Source of the DNA: VYFG01 sp965213885
GTDB lineage: Bacteria > Pseudomonadota > Gammaproteobacteria > Arenicellales > Poriferihabitantaceae
NCBI GenBank assembly: GCA_965213885.1
Contig: OZ243919.1
Span: 1,116,001-1,180,000 of the forward strand
DNA length: 64,000 nt
Direction: 5' to 3'
Shown: positions 9,233-17,848 of the stretch, piece after piece
Layout: each line of letters begins with the position of its first letter
Numbering within the stretch: position 1 is the stretch's first letter
The notes under the pieces: generated by a model
Database searches by the model: none
What the model was told of the DNA's origin: nothing
Seen by the model: the letters and a program-made list of their open reading frames with translations, nothing else
Made by a program: the position numbers and the translations under genes

Positions 9233-10080
9233 ACGCTTGTCCAGTCAGTGATTGATCGGTCCGCTTCCAGTCTCTGGAAGCAAGCAGCCCCGCTGCAATC
9301 ATGGCCTTCGGCTCTTGGGGCAGGAACGTGGCCGCAATCAGAAATATTATTGAATCCACAAAGGAATGCAAGCGCATAGAGCCCCCGTGCACCACTTTGA
9401 TTGCGGGAAACTCAGCCTGGTAGTTGCAGATTGGGGATTTTCGGGGTTTGTCAGGGAGCGGCCGCGGATTCGTGGGGCGCTCCCCGGGGCGCGGCGTTCA
9501 CATTGATACACCATTGATGCGGGGCGTTCCGGTTCTGCCGGGAAACACATGGCGCGCGCTGCCGGTGCGTTCATGTGTCGTGTGTGTGCGGGCCCGTGTG
9601 CCGAACGAAACCGGACTGCCGGCCATGGGTGACGCAGGAGGGTAGAGCGCCGCCGTGCTGCAGGGTTCCCCAGCCACTGGGGGATTAGCGGCGCTGCGTC
9701 GCTTGCAGGGTGTTGCGGTGGGTGCGCCCTGTATTCGCAGATTCAAGATTTCACGGTTCTCCCGTGGATCGAGCGCGGGTCTTGTGCCTGACAGAGGGAT
9801 GGTCCGGGGGTGCGGTCTGTGCATGGACAGGGCATGGATACGCGCGCCGGGCGTCAAATCCAGCTCCCTGGGGATCCGGTGCCCGTCTACGCCGTGCTTT
9901 TTCCCGGCGCCCGTGCGGATATCCCCACCCTGAAGCCTGCCTGCGGGATGGTAGCCGTCTTTCGTCGCACAGTTCCGGCTCACGCCGGTGCGCCATGGGG
10001 CACCCGTGGTTGGACCGCGCGCCATGAGATACGCCCCAGGGCGGAACCCTCGGGGCGCTGTGCCGAGCGCCCCACCATCG
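9233..10080. other. Noncoding stretch upstream of the binding-protein gene
   Basis: About 850 bases with no frame on either strand that I can match to a protein family. It should contain the promoter of the transporter operon. On the minus strand around 9350 an AT-rich patch (TTCAATAATATTTC) is the only promoter-like segment, and it has no good -35 partner. The rest resembles decayed sequence continuous with the transposon remnants to its right. Confidence 0.5.
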
Positions 10081-10084
10081 CCGC

Positions 10085-10210
10085 CTCGTGCTTGAAGCGG
10101 AACTCCATGCCAGCTCGCCACATCCGGTGCAGTACCACGCCGATCCACCGCGCCAAGTTAACGGTTGCCCGTTTCTTGCCACGAAGCACAGCCTGATGCA
10201 GCGCCCAGAC
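10085..10210 (-). pseudogene. IS110-family transposase C-terminal remnant
   Basis: Minus-strand translation gives LRGKKRATVNLARWIGVVLHRMW and then RAGMEFRF, the typical end of IS110/IS116/IS902 transposases (…KRA.VALAR.LAVILHRMW.DGTEF). Only about 35 residues remain. The catalytic DEDD and Ser-containing domains are absent and no element ends are visible. This is a dead fragment. Family call by motif recall. Confidence 0.6.
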
Positions 10211-10317
10211 TTTCAGTCAGTTCGGGGCCCCGCAGTGCAGCATCACCGTGGCCGCAGATAGAGCACCGTGTGCAGACCAACGTCGCCAGCCTTGGCAATC
10301 ACGCCGACACTATCGCG

Positions 10318-10480
10318 TTGGAAGACCTGGTTCGCGTTCACATCATGCCGGCGCCCCACGACCGACACCGAAACACCGAGTTGGTTGCTCTTCGCCACGA
10401 TCCGGCGCTCCCGCGTTTCGCCCCACCGACGGCAACGACGGCGAACCCGACTAGCTCCCGACGGCTCCGCTTCGTCCAAC
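10318..10480 (-). pseudogene. IS66-family accessory protein (TnpA, IS66 orf1) remnant
   Basis: Within a minus-strand frame, residues read ERRIVAKSNQLGVSVSVVGR and then RRHDVNANQVF. These match the helix-turn-helix of IS66 TnpA proteins (…RIVAES..PGASVSEVARRHGVNANQLFRW). The preceding MLDEAEPSGASRVRRRC segment also fits the family's start. The conserved RW after the second helix is replaced by QRDS, and TnpB and TnpC do not follow on this strand. It lies opposite in orientation to the IS66 tail to its right. Confidence 0.6.
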
Positions 10481-10590
10481 ATCAGCACCAGTGCCCACTG
10501 ATCCTTAGGTGGACACGTAAGGCGCGTCCACTTCCGAGCGCGAAATCTCCCCAATCCCCGGAAAAAGCGACAGGCGGCCTACGCCGGAGG

Positions 10591-10695
10591 CTTACCGCCT
10601 GGCTTAAGGACACGCTCGAGAAAATTGCTGCTGGCCATCCAAACAGCCGCATCGACAAGCTGCTGCCCTGGCACTTCAAGCCGCTGTCAAGCTGA
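10591..10695 (+). pseudogene. IS66-family transposase C-terminal element remnant
   Basis: The last 34 codons of a plus-strand frame read LTAWLKDTLEKIAAGHP followed by NSRIDKLLPWHFKPLSS and a stop. This is the C-terminal element of IS66 transposases (L.DVLERIA…RIDELLPWNW.P). The DDE catalytic core is missing. It lies 140 bases from an IS66 TnpA remnant on the other strand, so the element was rearranged as well as deleted. Confidence 0.6.
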
Positions 10696-10764
10696 AAGAG
10701 GGGTCCCTCTCCGGCATCGCTTACGCCGGGTCTGCTATTCGACGCACTCGTCTCGACCGGACCA

Positions 10765-11040
10765 TCATTCCTGAGCGATCAGCATGCTTTTGCATGTGTA
10801 TAGTCTATCAATATCATCCACAGTCACGATCCTGCCCCAAATGACTGATCTAAGCATGTCCCAATCGAGGCGGGCCGTTTGGGTGAAGCCATAAGGGGTT
10901 TTGGATTCGAAGGCAAATTGCTGATACTGTCTCCCTCCCACGCCCGTATAGTCCATCGGTCGTCCCAAAGAGTCCTGATCGGGTTTCCTTTCCGTCAGTT
11001 CCCGAACGCCCGAGCGCGGCTGACCCAGGCCACACTCGAC
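10765..11040 (-). pseudogene. Tail of an unidentified protein
   Basis: A minus-strand frame reads TERKPDQDSLGRPMDYTGVG, QYQQFAFESKTPYGFTQTAR and LDWDMLRSVIWGRIVTVDDIDRL, then CKSMLIAQE and a stop. Its composition (aromatic residues, few Pro/Ala/Arg runs) looks like real protein rather than a GC-driven shadow. The frame continues upstream into sequence that reads as an ISAs1-type remnant on the other strand, so the gene was probably cut there. I do not recognise the family. It could also be part of mobile-element cargo. Confidence 0.35.
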
Positions 11041-11065
11041 CCCATCGACCGCCACAAAGGACCGA

Positions 11066-11395
11066 GAATCATGCTCCCCGGCGACACCATGCGCGCCCTG
11101 CCGCTGGTCTTCGCCGATATCGACGACCCCTGCCGCCACCCTGTGCGGCATGCGTGACTACAAGGCCATCACCGAGTGGGCCGACGACCTGTCCCAGCGC
11201 GCCCGCGAGCGCTTCCGATGCCGACGCGACAACGGCCTCTACGCCGTGCCCAGCGAGTCCATCATCCGCAACGTGCTCGTGCGCGTCGACCCCAGACCAA
11301 CTCGACCGCGCCCTGCAGCGCTGGAACCAAACCCACGGCGCCGATGACGAGATCCCGCTACATTCCGGGGCTACATTCCGGGGTTGATCTTGTGA
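11066..11395 (+). pseudogene. ISAs1-family transposase N-terminal remnant
   Basis: Successive plus-strand frames give MRALPLVFADIDDP, then AATLCGMRDYKAITEWADDL, SQRARERFRCRRDNGLYAVP and SESIIRNVLVRVDP, and after a frameshift DQLDRALQRWNQTHGADDE. This is the N-terminal region of ISAs1/H-repeat transposases (DDE_Tnp_1-associated domain). The stretch usually found between FADI.DP and LCG…YKAI (about 20 residues including the RRHPL segment) is deleted. The catalytic DDE domain is entirely missing. The fragment ends about 40 bases before the transporter ATPase gene. Confidence 0.7.
11358..11383. repeat. 13-base tandem duplication
   Basis: CTACATTCCGGGG occurs twice back to back, exactly at the end of the ISAs1-type remnant and 52 bases before the ATPase start codon. 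It may be the scar of a deletion or of IS loss. Confidence 0.7.
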
Positions 11396-11435
11396 AGAAT
11401 CCCTGATTACATCGGGTGAAGTGTCGGAGGTAGTC

Positions 11436-13256
11436 ATGTCCGGTCAGCCGCTTGTCGATGTCAGGAACCTGCGTGTGGAATTCGGGTCCGGTTCTGATGT
11501 CGTCGTGGGGGTCGAGAACGTTTCGTTCCGGATCATGCCTGCAGAGACACTGTGCGTGGTGGGCGAATCCGGATCGGGCAAGTCGGTATCGGCGCTCAGC
11601 ATGATGCGTCTCGTGGAGTTCGGCGGCGGGGAGATCGCATCTGGCTCGCTCCGCTACCAAGGCAGTGAAGGCGCTGTTGATCTTGGCAGTGCGGATGATG
11701 AAATGATGCGTCAGGTCCGTGGCCATCGCATCGGGATGATCTTCCAGGAGCCGATGACTGCCCTGAATCCGGTCTTCACTGTGGAGCGCCAGCTGACGGA
11801 GGGTCTCAGGGTTCACCTGGGAATGAACGGGGAACAGGCGAGGGAGCGTGCGCTTGTGCTTCTCCGAAATGTACAGATACCGGAGCCCGAGCAGCGGCTG
11901 AAGCAGTATCCGCACGAGTTGTCGGGGGGCATGCGCCAGCGGGTGGTCATCGCCATGGCCATGGCCTGCGAACCGCGGCTTCTGATCTGTGACGAGCCCA
12001 CCACTGCCCTTGACGTCACTGTCCAGGCCGAGATTCTCGCACTGATCAACCGGCTGAAACGCGAATTCGGCACTGCGGTCATGTTCATCACCCATGACAT
12101 GGCGGTGGTCGCCCAGATCGCGGACCGGGTGAGTGTCATGTATCGCGGGCTGCAGGTGGAGGAAGGGACCGTGTTCGAGATCTTCGAAAACCCGCGACAT
12201 GATTACACCAGATCCCTTCTGGCCGCCGTGCCGAAACTCGGAGAAATGCGGGGCCGGTCCGCTCCGGAACCGATGAAGGTCATGGGAGCCCGCGAAACCA
12301 CGGGAATCCTGGGAACCGACATCACGGAACGCCGGGTCCTGCTGGAGGTCGAAGGCCTGACCGTGCGATTCCCCGTTCGCAAGGGATTGTTCCGTCGGGT
12401 AGTGGCCAACGTTCATTCCGTTGAGGATGTTTCGTTCACCATACGCAGCGGAGAGACTCTGGGACTCGTGGGCGAATCCGGCTGTGGAAAGTCCTCCTGC
12501 GGACGCTCGATCCTGAGACTGGTGGAACCCCTGCGCGGAAAGGTCATGCTGGGCGGCGACGATGTCATTGCAATGGACGAACGGGATCTTCGTGCCGCGC
12601 GGCGCAACATGCAAATGGTATTCCAGGATCCATTCGCTTCGCTCAATCCGCAGGTGCGGCTGATCGACCAGGTGTCGGAACCCCTGCGGAACTACAGTCT
12701 GGCTCGGGGGAGCGAGCTCGTCGATCACGTGGCGGCCCTCTTCGACCGGGTGGAACTACCTCGCAGCTTCATGAAACGGTACCCGCACGAGCTTTCCGGG
12801 GGGCAGCGCCAGCGGATTGCCATTGCCCGTGCCCTGGCGCTGAATCCCTGGCTCATCGTCGCGGACGAGGCGGTCTCGGCGCTGGATGTCTCGGTGCAGG
12901 CTCAGGTCCTGAACCTCATGATGGGACTGCAGGCTGAGCTGGGAATTGCCCTGCTTTTCATCAGTCACGACATGGCAGTGGTCGAGCGTATCAGTCACCA
13001 CACGGCAGTCATGTACCTTGGACGCATCGTCGAGATCGGGCCGCGGGAGGCCGTCTTCGAGGAACCGCGGCATGCCTACACGAAATCCCTGCTGTCGGCC
13101 GTGCCGGTAGCCGATCCGCGCCGGCGCGGGAGCCTTGAGGATGTCCGATTCAGGCCGGTTCCCTCGCCCATTTTCCCGGTGGGGCATGAGCCCGGACCTT
13201 CTGTCTATGAAGAGGTCGGGCCGGGGCACTTCGTGCTGATGCCCGACACGGGTTGA
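11436..13256 (+). CDS. Fused double ATP-binding subunit of a peptide ABC transporter (OppD-OppF fusion)
   Basis: A 606-residue cytoplasmic ATPase with two complete ABC domains. Domain 1 has Walker A GESGSGKS, Q-loop FQEPMTALNP, signature LSGGMRQR and Walker B LLICDEPTTALD. Domain 2 has GESGCGKSS, FQDPFASLNP, LSGGQRQR and LIVADEAVSALD. Both have the post-NBD oligopeptide_HPY motif (RHDYTRSLLAAVP, RHAYTKSLLSAVP). Fusions of this kind (YejF, GsiA) serve peptide or glutathione importers. GGAGGT sits 4 bases before the ATG at 11436, so I prefer that to the GTG at 11421. It very likely powers the permeases encoded about 4 kb away on the other strand, from which it is separated by transposon remnants. 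Confidence 0.9.
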   Translation: MSGQPLVDVRNLRVEFGSGSDVVVGVENVSFRIMPAETLCVVGESGSGKSVSALSMMRLVEFGGGEIASGSLRYQGSEGAVDLGSADDEMMRQVRGHRIGMIFQEPMTALNPVFTVERQLTEGLRVHLGMNGEQARERALVLLRNVQIPEPEQRLKQYPHELSGGMRQRVVIAMAMACEPRLLICDEPTTALDVTVQAEILALINRLKREFGTAVMFITHDMAVVAQIADRVSVMYRGLQVEEGTVFEIFENPRHDYTRSLLAAVPKLGEMRGRSAPEPMKVMGARETTGILGTDITERRVLLEVEGLTVRFPVRKGLFRRVVANVHSVEDVSFTIRSGETLGLVGESGCGKSSCGRSILRLVEPLRGKVMLGGDDVIAMDERDLRAARRNMQMVFQDPFASLNPQVRLIDQVSEPLRNYSLARGSELVDHVAALFDRVELPRSFMKRYPHELSGGQRQRIAIARALALNPWLIVADEAVSALDVSVQAQVLNLMMGLQAELGIALLFISHDMAVVERISHHTAVMYLGRIVEIGPREAVFEEPRHAYTKSLLSAVPVADPRRRGSLEDVRFRPVPSPIFPVGHEPGPSVYEEVGPGHFVLMPDTG

Positions 13257-13701
13257 CGCGGCGAATGCGCGACCCGCTCCCGGGCTGCGTTTCTCGCAGA
13301 CCGGTCAATCCTGCCGGGCCGGGGCCAACGGCAGGTACAGTTCAGTCACCAACACATCTCCAATCTCCGGGCAAAGGTCCCGAGAGCGGGTTTTCACCCG
13401 GTTGGGTGATGATGGGTAGGCTGGCGGTGATTCCGGGGCTCTGGCAAAAGGTCGGATCGACATGATCCATGTAGGATCGGCCGAACTGTACATTTCGCCC
13501 TCCCGGGAACGCAGGATTCCATTGTGCGGGCGAGCGAATCCCCGCCGCTGGGCGGCGTTCGTCAATCCGGGGTCATTCAGGCCGGCTCAGGCTGCGTCCG
13601 AACAGGGCGCAGTGGGCTACGTTGAGACCACCGATCATCTCAATACGAACTTTCAGGTCCATCATCATGGCGGGCAATCCTTGATGCGGTGAGGGACGAA
13701 T
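13257..13701. other. Noncoding convergent gap
   Basis: 445 bases between convergent oppDF-type and nadE genes. A minus-strand stretch reads LTNAAQRRGFARPHNGILRS, but I recognise no family and the frame has no supporting context. No clear terminator hairpin was found. Confidence 0.5.
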
Positions 13702-14493
13702 TCAGCGGTTCTTGACATCGACCGGAACGTGGCAGACCGGAATCGGGTCCATCTTGTGCCGGTTGGTGGCATGCAGCCTGCGGTAGATTGCGAGTACTTC
13801 CTCCTGCCTTGGGGTCAACGGTTCCGGGGCGGCACCGGGAACATGGGCCATGGCCCACTCCAGTTCAGGGTACGAGGCACCGATCTGGTCTTCATCGGAG
13901 CGGTTGTCTCCCCAGAGTCCGTCTGTCGGGGCCGCGTCCATGATGTCCCCGTTCACGCAAAGCGCCTGCCCGAGCGCATACACTTCGGTCTTCACCAGAT
14001 CCGCGATGGGGCTCAAGTCGACCCCCCCGTCGCCGTATTTGGTAAAGAACCCGACGCCGAAGTCCTCCACCTTATTCCCGGTGCCGGCCACCAGAAAACC
14101 GTGCAGACCCGCGAAGTAGTAGAGCGTGGTCATTCGAATCCTCGCACGGGCATTGGCCAGCATGAGAAGGCGCTCCTCCTCTTTCGACACGGGGGGCATC
14201 GCGGCGACAAACTCATCGAAAACGGACGTCAATTCGGTCCGGACGGAGGTGACATGGGGAAATTCCCGTTTCAACTGCGAGATATGCCCGCTGGCCCTTG
14301 AAACCTGGCCATCGGATTGGTGGATCGGCATTTCACAGCAAATCACCCGTTGCCCGGTCCGGGCCACCAGGGCTGATGTCACCGCGGAATCGATTCCGCC
14401 CGAAACCCCGACAACAAAGCCCCCCGTGCCCGCGGCTGCGGCGCGTCTGTTGATCCAGTCGACGATGTGGGCTATGACTGCTTCTGCGTTCAT
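13702..14493 (-). CDS. nadE: NH3-dependent NAD+ synthetase
   Basis: A 263-residue enzyme that amidates deamido-NAD with ammonia and ATP, the last step of NAD synthesis, in the cytoplasm. The ATP-pyrophosphatase P-loop GVSGGIDSAVTSALVAR lies near residue 30, and later GTGNKVEDFGVGFFTKYGDG and DLSPIADLVKTEVYALG carry nicotinate-site and ATP-site residues. There is no N-terminal glutaminase domain, so it uses free ammonia. The ATG at 14493 has AGGA upstream; the 22 extra codons of the longer frame are not family-like. It stands alone, divergent from gap. Confidence 0.93.
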   Translation of the reverse strand: MNAEAVIAHIVDWINRRAAAAGTGGFVVGVSGGIDSAVTSALVARTGQRVICCEMPIHQSDGQVSRASGHISQLKREFPHVTSVRTELTSVFDEFVAAMPPVSKEEERLLMLANARARIRMTTLYYFAGLHGFLVAGTGNKVEDFGVGFFTKYGDGGVDLSPIADLVKTEVYALGQALCVNGDIMDAAPTDGLWGDNRSDEDQIGASYPELEWAMAHVPGAAPEPLTPRQEEVLAIYRRLHATNRHKMDPIPVCHVPVDVKNR

Positions 14494-14690
14494 GGAAAAT
14501 GGTCCTATGTAACAAAATGCGGGTGACCGGCAGGGACCAGGATTCAGGTCCCGGTGCATTATATCCCTGCTACGGCATGAATTGGCCGGTACGCCGATTT
14601 CCCGGGGAAGTTACCCAATCGGGGCGATAGCGAAGGCGATCAATTGCGCGATAATAGGCGTTCAATTTTATTCTTTCCCAGTAATTTCCC

Positions 14691-16139
14691 GTGACTATAG
14701 AAAGCAGAAAGGCCCACCTGGCGGCCTATACACAGGACCAGAATCTCGCGGAATTGATGATTCCTGCGGTTGGTCACCTGTACCGTGAAAACGGCATCAT
14801 CGTTTCCGTCTTCGGCCGCAAACTGATGAATGCGTCGGTGATCGACATCATCAAGGCGCATCGTTTCGGCAGGCGCATCGCAGGCAAGGACCCCTCCCTG
14901 GAGCAGACCAGCAAGGTGCTCAAGGCCCTCGCCAGGATGGATCTCGGAATTTGCCGGATCGACATCGGCAAGCTGGCGCATCGCTTCTTCCATGAAAACG
15001 GCAGCAGCGAGAGCCTGGACGAATTCCTGGCCAGGGAATTGGCTCCCGCCATCGAGGGCAGCAGCCATGCACCGGTGGACCCCCAGGACGTGGTGCTGTA
15101 CGGGTTCGGCCGTATCGGCAGGGTTCTTGCCCGCCTCCTGATCGAGCGCAGCACTGCTCGGCACAACAAGCTACGCTTGCGTGCCATCGTTGTCCGGGGC
15201 GGTAGGGAGGGGGACCTGGAAAAACGTGCCAGCCTGCTCAGGCGGGACTCCATCCACGGGCCGTTCAACGGTTCGGTCACGGTTGATGTCGAGAACAACG
15301 CCATCATTGCCAACGGCAACTATATCAACGTGATTTATGCCGACCAGCCGGAAGACATCGATTACACGAAGTACGGTATCCGCGATGCGCTGGTCGTCGA
15401 CAATGCCGGGATTTTCAAGGACGAGAAGTCACTGTCGCGCCACCTCGTCCCCCGGGGAGTCGCCAAGGTGCTGCTGACCGCGCCGGCCAAGGGGGAGATC
15501 CGGAACATTGTCTATGGCGTGAATCACAACATGCTCGACGACCAGCCCATCGTCTGCGCTGCCTCCTGTACCACCAACGCCATCACGCCCGTCCTGAAAG
15601 CCATCAACGACCGCTACAGTATCGTCAGTGGTCACGTGGAAACGGTGCATTCCTACACCAATGACCAGAACCTGATCGACAACTATCATTCGGCGGAGCG
15701 CCGCGGTCGCAGCGCGCCCCTGAACATGGTACTGACCACCACGGGTGCGGCCAGGGCGGTGGCCAAGGCCTTGCCCGAACTGGCGGGCAAACTCACCGGC
15801 AACGCCATCCGGGTGCCCACGCCGAACGTATCCCTGGCGGTCATGAACCTGAACCTGGCCGAGGCCCCGACGAGGGACGAACTGAATGCCTACATGAGGG
15901 AGGTGGCATTCAATTCCCCCCTCAGCGAACAGATTTCCTATTCTGCATCCACTGAGGCGGTCTCCAGCGACATGGTGGGTACACCGGAGCCGGCGATCTT
16001 TGACTCTGTAGCCACCATCGTGCAGGGGAACAGCTGCGTTGTCTATGTCTGGTACGACAACGAATTCGGGTATACGGTACAGGTGCTTCGGGTCATGCGC
16101 CACATGGTTGGCATGCATATCCCCCTGTATCCCGTCTAG
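14691..16139 (+). CDS. gap: Glyceraldehyde-3-phosphate dehydrogenase, long N-extended form
   Basis: A 482-residue GAPDH with about 130 extra residues before the Rossmann fold (VVLYGFGRIGRVLARLLIE). The catalytic motif is CAASCTTNAITPVLK with the active cysteine, followed by HSYTNDQN and the C-terminal WYDNEFGYTVQV. The extended type occurs in Pseudomonas (PA3001-like) and relatives; the N-terminal segment (AELMIPAVGHLYRENGIIVS) matches it. It oxidises glyceraldehyde-3-phosphate with NAD(P) in glycolysis or gluconeogenesis. The start is GTG with no clear ribosome site; the N-terminal match to the long family supports it. In Pseudomonas it neighbours mfd; here the two are 25 kb apart. Confidence 0.92.
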   Translation: MTIESRKAHLAAYTQDQNLAELMIPAVGHLYRENGIIVSVFGRKLMNASVIDIIKAHRFGRRIAGKDPSLEQTSKVLKALARMDLGICRIDIGKLAHRFFHENGSSESLDEFLARELAPAIEGSSHAPVDPQDVVLYGFGRIGRVLARLLIERSTARHNKLRLRAIVVRGGREGDLEKRASLLRRDSIHGPFNGSVTVDVENNAIIANGNYINVIYADQPEDIDYTKYGIRDALVVDNAGIFKDEKSLSRHLVPRGVAKVLLTAPAKGEIRNIVYGVNHNMLDDQPIVCAASCTTNAITPVLKAINDRYSIVSGHVETVHSYTNDQNLIDNYHSAERRGRSAPLNMVLTTTGAARAVAKALPELAGKLTGNAIRVPTPNVSLAVMNLNLAEAPTRDELNAYMREVAFNSPLSEQISYSASTEAVSSDMVGTPEPAIFDSVATIVQGNSCVVYVWYDNEFGYTVQVLRVMRHMVGMHIPLYPV

Positions 16140-16322
16140 TGCATCTCCCGGTGATGCTTGCCGGCGGTCTCGGGTTGAAATTACCCATGCGGAAATGCCC
16201 CAGCCTGCAGATAGTACGCATGGAATGCGACGGACGATCGGGTTGACCGGCACCGCCAAAGGCTTCAACGAATCCCGTTGGCGGACTCCCCGGGACATTG
16301 CCCGGCAGGGGACGGGGTAGGG

Positions 16323-16769
16323 TTGTTGGATACCGGTCTGGTCTCCCTGTTCATTGGATCCCTGCTGGCATCCACGCTGGTGCCCGGGGGTGTCGAGGGA
16401 CTGTTGGTCGTGATGGTGAAGCAGCAACTGCATGGCATGCCGGCGCTGTTCCTGGTCTCCACCATCGGTAATACCCTGGGCGGAATCATTACATTCCTCA
16501 TCGGCGGGCTTCTTGCGGGAGGCCTCAGGTACGGCAGGCCCCATCCGCGTCTTGAGCGCTGGTTCAGCGTGGAAAACAAGGCCCTTGGACGGATCAGACG
16601 CCATGGATCACCCGCGTTACTGTTTTCCTGGTTGCCTGTGGTCGGGGACCCGCTTTGCCTTGCCGCCGGTTTTCTCGGCCTGCGGTTTTGGACCAGTGTC
16701 CTGATGATCGCATTCGGGAAGGCGGCCAGATACCTGGTACTTCTGTGGATTCTGCACCACACGGTCTGA
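16323..16769 (+). CDS. YqaA-family DedA-like inner-membrane protein
   Basis: A 148-residue small membrane protein of the YqaA/SNARE-associated (DedA-like) family. It has LFIGSLLASTLVPGGVEGLL (family motif LLPGGSE), then STIGNTLGGIITFLIGGLL, and LFSWLPVVGDPLCLAAGFLG, the most conserved segment. About four membrane segments are visible. DedA relatives are linked to lipid-carrier flipping, but YqaA function is not established. The frame is open from 16278 without a good start; TTG at 16323 or 16326 after GGGGTAGGG is most likely. It follows gap by 183 bases. Confidence 0.75.
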   Translation: MLDTGLVSLFIGSLLASTLVPGGVEGLLVVMVKQQLHGMPALFLVSTIGNTLGGIITFLIGGLLAGGLRYGRPHPRLERWFSVENKALGRIRRHGSPALLFSWLPVVGDPLCLAAGFLGLRFWTSVLMIAFGKAARYLVLLWILHHTV

Positions 16770-16916
16770 TTTCCTCGAGCCGGCACTGAGCGCGACCACG
16801 CCTTGCCGCCCGGATGAAGCGATCTGATCGAATGAAAAAGGATTCAGTAATGATATATATAAAGTTATATTTATATTATGTCCCTTTCAGCCATGACCCT
16901 TCATGATGATCAGTCA

Positions 16917-17640
16917 ATGGAATGCCAACCCACCGGATGCCTGGACAGGCCGGGCCGGAAAGGTTCGATCCGGATCTCCCTGGAAATGTTTCCGCCAAGG
17001 TCCGAGTGCGGCCGGAGGGGGTTTCGGGGGAGTCTGGACCAATAGTCGCTACCTGGGCCCGAATTGGTTTCCATCACCCGCGGAGCGGATGGAGGCGGGA
17101 GTCGAAGAACTCGGGAAACCATCGTCGGCGCAAAGGAAAACTATGACATTTCCCTTGCCGCCCATCTGACATGAATCGGCAAGTCCCGGCAGGAGGTTCA
17201 CAGGGAACTGAATGCTGCCATGGAGGCAGGCATACGACATGTTGTGGCCTTGCGAGGGCATGTCGGAAGATGGCGCCGGGGACACCGAAGGATACCGATG
17301 CTGTTTGCGGTGTTCATGGAGCGTACCGGGAGCGCCAGCATCGACGTACCCGTGTTGTCCGGGATTCTTCCCATCACCAACTTCCCGAAGGCGGTCGTTT
17401 TGCGAAAAAGTGCTATACGCGGACTCCGCTCTGGTATCACGTGATGTACAGGAACCTTAGAGCAGAGCGCGGAGCTGCACCAGGCCATTTCGATATCCAT
17501 TGCCGTGGAACAGTGCCGCCAGATCATGGCGTGGGAGGTCACGGAATTTCATTTCTATACGTTGAACCGGTCCGAACTGTCCGTCTCGGTCTGCCGGGAC
17601 CTGGGTGTCCACGCCGAACAGTTACGGGCCTGCGGGGGTC
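16917..17640 (+). pseudogene. metF: Broken methylenetetrahydrofolate reductase gene
   Basis: Across three frames the MetF order can be read. SIRISLEMFPPRSECG matches the family's FEFFPPK, then come ELVSITRGADGG and ISLAAHLT followed by TGA exactly where the family has Cys. Next are GIRHVVALRGHVG, IDVPVLSGILPITNFPKAV, and finally EQCRQIMAWEVTEFHFYTLN with RSELSVSVCRDLGV. At least two in-frame stops (including TAG after SLDQ), several frameshifts and an internal deletion between HVVALRGH and VPVL are needed. An AT-rich patch at 16848-16880 upstream looks like the old promoter. Loss would block 5-methyl-THF supply unless another copy exists. Confidence 0.85.
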
Positions 17641-17848
17641 CAGGCGGAATCGGCCCACCAAGGCCGGGCCTCGTCCACAGCCGCGTCCCTGCGGCGCAGT
17701 GATTCCATACGGATTGGCGGCGTGATTCGGTTGCGGCAGGGTTCAGGCCGAACGCATCGGTGACGGGGCCAGGGTACAAGGCCTGCACGGGTTTTTCATG
17801 ATCCTGAAACCCGATATCATCGGGTGCCCCCTGCTGGTTTGACCGCCC

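Noticed and set aside
9498..10148. 216-residue minus-strand frame in the gap above oppA
   Set aside because: Pro/Arg/Gly-rich with no motifs; only the adjacent frame carries the IS110 remnant.
11358..12728. 456-residue open frame antisense to the transporter ATPase
   Set aside because: It mirrors a gene with complete double ABC motifs; its own sequence is His/Arg-rich with no family motif, as expected for a GC-rich antisense shadow.
17788..17813. Inverted repeat CGGGTTT...AAACCCG before the yheU-like gene as an intrinsic terminator
   Set aside because: Seven-bp arms with a 12-base loop and no downstream T run; too weak to call.
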